37,228 nucleotides of DNA, from positions 1 through 37,228 of the forward strand of contig DATLYH010000249.1 in NCBI GenBank assembly GCA_035575035.1. The letters are read 5' to 3'. Of the stretch, positions 31,790-37,228 are shown piece after piece. A program made the translations under genes and the position numbers. Source of the stretch: DATLYH01 sp035575035. Its GTDB lineage: Bacteria > Planctomycetota > Planctomycetia > Gemmatales > Gemmataceae. Under the pieces are notes generated by a model. The model was not told where the DNA came from. It searched no databases and was given only the letters and a program-made list of their open reading frames with translations. Positions within the stretch are counted from its first letter, which is position 1. Every line of letters starts with the position of its first letter.

Positions 31790-32187
31790 GGTTGGTTCCC
31801 GGCGCCCTTCCGGCCCTGAAAGTAAGGGCCAAGCAAGTGGACCAGATTGGTTTGCGTTTGGGGAGAGCGGCGAGGGCTCACCGCACTCCCCCATATCCAA
31901 ATCATCTCACGGAACAGCGCCCTCATCCCCGTCCTGTCCGGCAGCGCATGCTCCCTCGTGGGCTGGGGTCTTTCCCTTCAGCTGGATGGGATAGGGCGCG
32001 AAGTTGGAAAGGCAACCGTCGGTAGGGACCAGCGCCCAGAAACGTCCCGGCACCAGCCACCGCCTTCCTCTCCGAGAAAAGCGCTTGGACAAGGGTCCGG
32101 GGCATGATCTATCTAATGGATGCTCCGCAGCACCGCTGCCTACCCGCCCGGCGATGGGATCGCCCCTGCCGCAAGAGATCCTCAGCA
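31790..32187. other. Gene-free gap between LUD gene and PSCyt1 remnant
   Basis: About 400 bases with no supported gene. GC-rich sequence with GGGAGAGCGGCGAGGGCTCA near 31860, which resembles part of a dispersed repeat, but no second copy is in the window. No convincing promoter for either neighbour was seen. Confidence 0.4.
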
Positions 32188-32502
32188 ATGACCCGCCTTC
32201 TTTCCCGCTCCGCGGGTTACTTGTTACCCTGGCTACTGCTCGCTGTCCCGGCGGTAGCGGCCGACGCGCCGGCCGTCGAGGAACTCCCGCCACCGGTCAG
32301 GCGAAAGGTCGATTTCATCCGCGATGTTCAGCCGATCCCGACCAGGAACTACACCACTTGCCACGGCCCCGACAAGTAGCGCGGCGGGCTGCGGCTCGAC
32401 CGCAAGACCGATGACCACCGGAAACTGACGTACCGCTTCCAGGGACGCGACTTCCGCCTGACCGACGTGAGCGGGAAAATCATCGAGCGGCTGCTGGCAT
32501 AG
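32188..32502 (+). pseudogene. Remnant of a planctomycete cytochrome (PSCyt1/DUF1549-type) gene
   Basis: The frame from ATG 32188 encodes a signal peptide (MTRLLSRSAGYLLPWLLLAV) and then VDFIRDVQPIPTRNYTTCHG, which matches the start of planctomycete PSCyt1 proteins (F-x-x-D-V-x-P-I-L-x-x-N-C-x-x-C-H-G). The first heme Cys is lost (Tyr-Thr-Thr-Cys-His instead of Cys-x-x-Cys-His). An in-frame TAG (32377-32379) then follows CHGPDK. The frame resumes with RGGLRLDRKTDD, the normal continuation, and ends at a TAG at 32502. Intact family members are around 800-1000 residues, so nearly everything is missing. The gene is dead. Confidence 0.75.
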
Positions 32503-32529
32503 CGGCGCGCCGCTCCCGTTGTCTCCGCG

Positions 32530-33675
32530 CTAAACCGGTTGCACCTCGTACCCATACCGCCGGATCACGTCTCCCCAGCGCCGCGTGATCTCCGCGCGCT
32601 GTTCCGGCGACAGCTCATAGCGGTTCGTCTGGTAGCCGGCCGTCCCTGCCAGGTACTCCTGCAAGCGCGGCCGCACCTGCTCAAAGCCACCCAGTCCCAG
32701 GTGCTCGTACAGGGCCTGCATCTGGCCCACCGGGTCGCGCACCAGGTCCTCATAGCGCAGCTCGTAGAACCGGCTCGGATCGACCAGTGCCTTGCCCTGC
32801 TCCAGTTTCTCGTACAGATGGGTGAAGGTGCGGAAGACATACTCCTCCAGCCCCGCGAACGTCGGCCGCTGCAAACCATGCGTTTCGTAGAGCGCCTTCC
32901 AGAGATTGATCGTGGATGGGAAGACCACATACGGATCGCGGACGATGTGAACAAAACGAGCGTCGGGAAATAGCTCCAGCAACGTCTTGATCCGGCAGCT
33001 GTGGGTCGGCGACTTGAGGACCAGCCGGCGGGGGCATTTGAACGTCAGCTGCTGGAGCAGGCGGTAGAAGGTGTTCTTCCACGAGGCCCGGGCCGCGGCC
33101 GACAGACCCTCCAGGTCAAGCGCCTCGGGGTCCTGCGGCGGCCGGTTGGGGAAAGCAATGGTCAGGTAGGGCGACGGCTGGCCGAGCATGCACAGGGCAA
33201 ACTCGTCTTCCTGCGGCCGGTCCCAGCCGGCGGCCATGTTGTCCATCGGCCGGCGCGACGGCATCAGGAACCAGAGCCAGCGCGGCAACCAGCCCTCCGT
33301 CAGCAGGAAGTGGTTCGCCGCCAGGCACTCGTAGGTCGTAGGGAAGGTATGCCGCGGGTCGAGGATCAGCAACTCGTGCAGCAGCGTGGTCCCGGTCCGC
33401 CAGTGACCGACGATGAAGATGGGTGCCTCGCGGATGACCGTCCGCCGCACCCGGCCGCCGTACCAGATCCACTGCAACAGCCCCAGGACGCTGTTGAAGA
33501 CGCTGACAAAAGTGATGATGACAGCGATGTAGAGATAGGGCCAGCCGACGGCAAAGCGATTGCGGATCAGTAGCCGCAGCCAGCCATAGGTGTTGATCCC
33601 CTCCCAGATACGGGGCGTCCACTCTCTCTGCCGTGGGGGCATCTGGACCGGCTTCTCGATGGCGGCAGTGGTCAT
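32530..33675 (-). CDS. Sulfotransferase family protein
   Basis: 381-residue protein. The PAPS-binding 5'-phosphosulfate loop is PIFIVGHWRTGTTLLHELL (85-103). The 3'-phosphate motif is around KSPTHSCRIKTLLELFPDAR and FVHIVRDPYVVFPSTINLW, matching bacterial sulfotransferase type 3 (Sulfotransfer_3). A hydrophobic N-terminal stretch (about 44-66) may anchor it in the membrane. It would move sulfate from PAPS to a sugar, lipid or phenol; the acceptor is unknown. AGGAG upstream supports ATG 33675, and the longer frame to 33828 crosses a short palindromic repeat. It is convergent with the cytochrome remnant. Confidence 0.88.
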   Translation of the reverse strand: MTTAAIEKPVQMPPRQREWTPRIWEGINTYGWLRLLIRNRFAVGWPYLYIAVIITFVSVFNSVLGLLQWIWYGGRVRRTVIREAPIFIVGHWRTGTTLLHELLILDPRHTFPTTYECLAANHFLLTEGWLPRWLWFLMPSRRPMDNMAAGWDRPQEDEFALCMLGQPSPYLTIAFPNRPPQDPEALDLEGLSAAARASWKNTFYRLLQQLTFKCPRRLVLKSPTHSCRIKTLLELFPDARFVHIVRDPYVVFPSTINLWKALYETHGLQRPTFAGLEEYVFRTFTHLYEKLEQGKALVDPSRFYELRYEDLVRDPVGQMQALYEHLGLGGFEQVRPRLQEYLAGTAGYQTNRYELSPEQRAEITRRWGDVIRRYGYEVQPV

Positions 33676-33700
33676 GACCCGACTCCTGTGCCGACATGCC

Positions 33701-33733
33701 GCGGTGGCAGCCGTGGTCAACCGGTGCCACCGC
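33701..33733. repeat. Short palindromic repeat, diverged copy 4
   Basis: GCGGTGGCAGCCGTGG then TCAACCGGTGCCACCGC. Outer arms GCGGTGGCA and TGCCACCGC pair perfectly, and the TCA-x-CCGGTGCCACCG part matches the other three copies. It lies upstream of the sulfotransferase start. Confidence 0.6.
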
Positions 33734-33811
33734 GGCACGGGCGCTTCCGGCGTCAAACCCCTGACGGCACGCACCGCCCGCAAACGGCACTGTGCTTTCT
33801 GAGGGGACCCC

Positions 33812-33838
33812 TTGACCGGTTGCGCCAACTGGTATAAT
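33812..33838 (+). promoter_or_regulatory. Candidate promoter of the initiator tRNA gene
   Basis: TTGACC (33812-33817) and a perfect TATAAT (33833-33838) with a 15-base spacer, shorter than ideal. The tRNA begins 63 bases downstream. This is the strongest promoter-like sequence in the window. Confidence 0.6.
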
Positions 33839-33900
33839 AGAGAATGAGGAGTCGCTCACGGAGACGGATGTCCGAACCCGGAGGGCGGCTCATCTCAGGC

Positions 33901-33972
33901 CGCGGCGTGGAGCAGTGGTAGCTCGCCAGGCTCATAACCTGGAGGTCGCAGGTTCAAATCCTGCCGCCGCAA
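33901..33972 (+). tRNA. Initiator tRNA-fMet (anticodon CAT)
   Basis: Full cloverleaf. The acceptor arms CGCGGCG and CGCCGCA pair except for position 1 (C) with 72 (A), the mismatch that marks bacterial initiator tRNA. The D-stem is GAGC/GCTC with A11:U24. The anticodon stem CCAGG/CCTGG encloses loop CTCATAA with anticodon CAT (33933-33935). The T arm is GCAGG-TTCAAAT-CCTGC and the discriminator base is A. The 3' CCA is not encoded (CTC follows). The usual three G:C pairs under the anticodon loop are here two G:C and one A:U. Confidence 0.95.
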
Positions 33973-34015
33973 CTCAAAACCTCGGTCATGCGTTTCCCCG
34001 ATCCCCCTGCTGGAG

Positions 34016-34033
34016 ACCCGCGGCCGGGTTGTT
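34016..34033 (+). terminator. Weak candidate terminator after tRNA-fMet
   Basis: ACCCG (34016-34020) pairs with CGGGT (34025-34029) over a 4-base loop, followed by TGTTT. The stem is only five pairs and lies between the tRNA and the convergent phosphofructokinase stop. Confidence 0.3.
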
Positions 34034-34043
34034 TCCTAACCCT

Positions 34044-35243
<1,200 letters not shown>

Positions 35244-35413
35244 ACTTGCCTCCCTGGACCGTTTCTCGTTCGGATGTTGCGCGGGAGTTGCACTTCCCCT
35301 GCTCCCATTATGGCAGGTCCGGCAAGGACCGCATGGCGAATTGGGGCGGTAAGATTCGTCCCCGGGCGGCAAGGTCGGCGCAGCCGCGACAGCCGATGCC
35401 GGCATTACAGTTC

Positions 35414-36295
35414 TCACCGCGGCGGCTTCAAAGGGCCGATGGGCCCGCGCGCGATCACCACGTTGTCGATGAACAGGTGATGGTCACTCCGCGCCGGAGT
35501 GGTGCCGCCGTGGTAGACGTTCATCCAGACCCGCTCGACTTTCAGGGTGTCCACATCGCGGAAGCGGATGTCGGTTTTCTCGAACGCCGGCCGGCCATCG
35601 ATCCACGCCCGCAGGATGCCGTCATTCTTGCCGCGGCCGCCGTTTGTCCCGGGCGTGTTCAGCTTGATGTACTGCTCGACGCAGTACCAGCGGTTGTTCT
35701 CCAGCTGGCCGAGCCCTTCGCGGTCCCACCCCCAGATATCGCCGTAGCGTCCCCGCATGTCGGCGTGGTAGCAGTAGAAGCCGAGCAAGGTCCGGCCGTC
35801 CCGGGGCCGCCGGTACGAGCCGCGCGCCGACCAGCCGTCGCTGCCGTTGACCTGGCGGCCGCCCCAGCCAGCCCGGTTGTAGGTCCCGGCAAAGCCCGGC
35901 ATCTTACCGCCGTCGGCCATGTCCTTCCAGTCGTCGCCGAACCGCACGTAGTAGCGGAAGTATATCTCCTCGGGCTCCTCGCCCAGCATCTTCTTAAAAA
36001 AGAAGGAGAGGTTAAGGCCGGTGTTCTGACCCTGCGGGATGCGGACCTTGAGTGCCTTGCCCGCCAGCGGCTCGAACTTCAGTGCAGCATCGGCCGAGAC
36101 AGTTTCGGCGGTGGCCGGCGGCGCCTTCAGGCCCCAGTGGGCGGGCCAGTCGTCCGTCTCGAAGTCGCAGAAGAAGACGATGTCCTTGCGCTGGCGCAGG
36201 GCGGGTTCCAGGTTCGGGCTGCCCTTGTGTTGCTGGGCCGACACCGGCAGGGGTGCCAGGAGCAGAAGCAGTAGGGGAGGAAGTTTGGCGTTCAT
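35414..36295 (-). CDS. Secreted polysaccharide-lyase-like protein (PL14-type fold)
   Basis: 293-residue protein with a signal peptide (MNAKLPPLLLLLLAPLPVSA). The mature part reads VFFCDFETDDWPAHWG, EEIYFRYYVRFGDDWK, GGKMPGFAG, WGGRQVNGSDGWSARGSYRR, NRWYCVEQYIKLNTPG and HHLFIDNVVIARGPIG. This order fits the jelly-roll polysaccharide lyase 14-like family, with the Y-Y-V-R-F, G-K-x-P-G and W-x-x-E-x-Y-I-K-L stretches as landmarks. It probably binds or cuts a polysaccharide outside the cell; substrate unknown. ATG 36295 opens the signal peptide; the open frame upstream adds nothing recognisable. Confidence 0.8.
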   Translation of the reverse strand: MNAKLPPLLLLLLAPLPVSAQQHKGSPNLEPALRQRKDIVFFCDFETDDWPAHWGLKAPPATAETVSADAALKFEPLAGKALKVRIPQGQNTGLNLSFFFKKMLGEEPEEIYFRYYVRFGDDWKDMADGGKMPGFAGTYNRAGWGGRQVNGSDGWSARGSYRRPRDGRTLLGFYCYHADMRGRYGDIWGWDREGLGQLENNRWYCVEQYIKLNTPGTNGGRGKNDGILRAWIDGRPAFEKTDIRFRDVDTLKVERVWMNVYHGGTTPARSDHHLFIDNVVIARGPIGPLKPPR

Positions 36296-36451
36296 GTCGC
36301 GCTCTCGACCGGAGTTGCAAAACGAGGGAGGATTCCAACTCATTGGACCACTTCGCCCCCTCCGGAGCAATCTTAGACAGGAACAAGGCGTTGCCAACCC
36401 ACGAAAGGAGCGACAGGACAAGGAATGAAGATAGCAGCCGGCTCCAGTCTT

Positions 36452-37228
36452 TCAAATGGACCGGCCCAGTGCCCGGCGGAGCACCATGAAGTGGGGACGC
36501 TTGACCCAGGTGTCACCGTAGAACCGGAAGAACGTCTCCACCGCGTTGCCATCCGGCACGCCGTCCCGGTCGCCGTCCATTGCTTGCGCCGCCGCATCGA
36601 TGATCCGGTCGCCGTCGATAGTCAGGGTGTAACTCCCGCCGGTGATCTCGCGCCCCCGGAACAGTAGCCGGGCCACTGTCCGCGTGCCGGTTTCATCCAG
36701 GGAAGTGAGCACCCGCAGCCGGGCAGGGCCGCGCGGCCCGAGCAGGCGAAAGGCCTCGGCCGGACTGCCCCGGAAGTGGACCGCCGTGCTGAAAACCACG
36801 GTGAGGCGCCGGGTGCCCCGCGCGCCGGTTTTGACTACCACCCGCTCCACGGTCGGCGGTATGGGGCCGGCCACGATGATGCCTCCGTCCAGGGCATCAC
36901 CGGCCGCGTTATCGGGAGCCGGGACCAGGACGAGGCCACCTTCATTGAGCTGAGTCACCGTGGCGGCCAGATCGCGCCGCAGGTTGATAATGGCGGCCCC
37001 GGGCGGCGCATCGGGCCGAATGCGGAAGACAACCTCGATGACACTGCCCGGCCCCTGGCCATTGATCGGCCCGGCGCTGCGTCCCAGCCCCACACGGATC
37101 GTGGCGGACTGCGGGTCGGTGTGGACGGCGAACAGGTCGAAGTCGGCGGTTAGACTGCCGCGCCGCACCTCGAGCGCCTCCAGCCGCTCTCCGTCATAGG
37201 AGATCGCCAGGTCAGCCGACTCCAGCCC
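36452..37228 (-). CDS. C-terminal part of a cohesin-like secreted protein (5' end beyond the window)
   Basis: The minus-strand frame is open from the window edge and ends at 36452, leaving 258 visible residues. The first ~85 (ADLAISYDGERLEALEVRRG, SVIEVVFRIRPDAPPGAAII) look like a cohesin-type beta-sandwich. A second beta-rich part (PPTVERVVVKTGARGTRRLT, VVFSTAVHF and on) resembles a bacterial Ig-like or Big-type repeat. The D-G-D-R-D-G-V-P-D-G stretch near the end matches a calcium-binding loop of thrombospondin-3/dockerin style. It is probably an extracellular protein of the kind common in planctomycetes. The GTG at 37168 is an internal codon, not the start. Confidence 0.7.
   Translation of the reverse strand, partial: GLESADLAISYDGERLEALEVRRGSLTADFDLFAVHTDPQSATIRVGLGRSAGPINGQGPGSVIEVVFRIRPDAPPGAAIINLRRDLAATVTQLNEGGLVLVPAPDNAAGDALDGGIIVAGPIPPTVERVVVKTGARGTRRLTVVFSTAVHFRGSPAEAFRLLGPRGPARLRVLTSLDETGTRTVARLLFRGREITGGSYTLTIDGDRIIDAAAQAMDGDRDGVPDGNAVETFFRFYGDTWVKRPHFMVLRRALGRSI

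Noticed and set aside
31079..31819. 246-residue plus-strand frame opposite the LUD gene
   Set aside because: The minus-strand protein carries clear LutC motifs, so this is a shadow frame.
32244..32390. A short functional cytochrome
   Set aside because: The heme motif is broken and followed by a stop codon, so it was listed as a pseudogene.

Overview
The window looks like chromosomal DNA of a high-GC planctomycete, most likely Gemmataceae-like. Supporting marks are a TIGR03000-type secreted protein, DUF1080 and DUF4058 proteins, a Tat-exported sugar isomerase, a decayed planctomycete cytochrome (PSCyt1) fragment, several Ser/Thr kinases, one kinase fused to a tubulin/FtsZ-like GTPase, and homologues of methanofuran-synthesis genes. 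Family and organism calls come from reading motifs; no database search was possible.

Layout. 0.2-7.3 kb: a metal ABC permease diverges from an MFS carrier that has a one-base frameshift. Three minus-strand genes follow, probably one transcript: kinase, then a Gfo/Idh/MocA oxidoreductase broken by a repeat insertion, then a class III aminotransferase. 7.5-12.2 kb: a second minus-strand run of sugar isomerase, ferredoxin-NADP reductase-like protein, membrane-anchored kinase and accA, separated by two large inverted-repeat elements. 12.5-14.7 kb: DUF4058 protein, DCC thiol-oxidoreductase and endonuclease III. 14.9-18.3 kb: a membrane protein, then MfnF-like and MfnE-like proteins, meeting a convergent ASCH-MfnB fusion. 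These three Mfn homologues point to a methanofuran-type C1 carrier serving H4MPT-linked C1 transfer.

18.7-24.1 kb: a 1224-residue kinase/tubulin-like GTPase, then scpA, then a tandem winged-helix-like protein lying where scpB often sits. 24.2-28.1 kb: a DUF1080 protein, two small membrane proteins, a PAS/AAA+/Fis regulator lacking the sigma-54 contact loop, a degenerate receiver-like protein and a dicluster ferredoxin. 28.2-31.8 kb (minus): a Gly-Cys-Tyr repeat TIGR03000 protein, an ABC-2 exporter pair and a LUD-domain protein. 32.2-37.2 kb: a PSCyt1 pseudogene, a sulfotransferase, an initiator tRNA, a phosphofructokinase, a polysaccharide-lyase-like protein and the C-terminal part of a cohesin-like secreted protein that runs off the window.

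A striking overall feature is the density of palindromic repeats. At least five families lie between genes or inside coding regions. One breaks the oxidoreductase gene and a copy of the same family forms the tail of the kinase/tubulin protein. Start codons were chosen from homology, ribosome-binding sites and spacing, and several differ from the longest possible reading frame.
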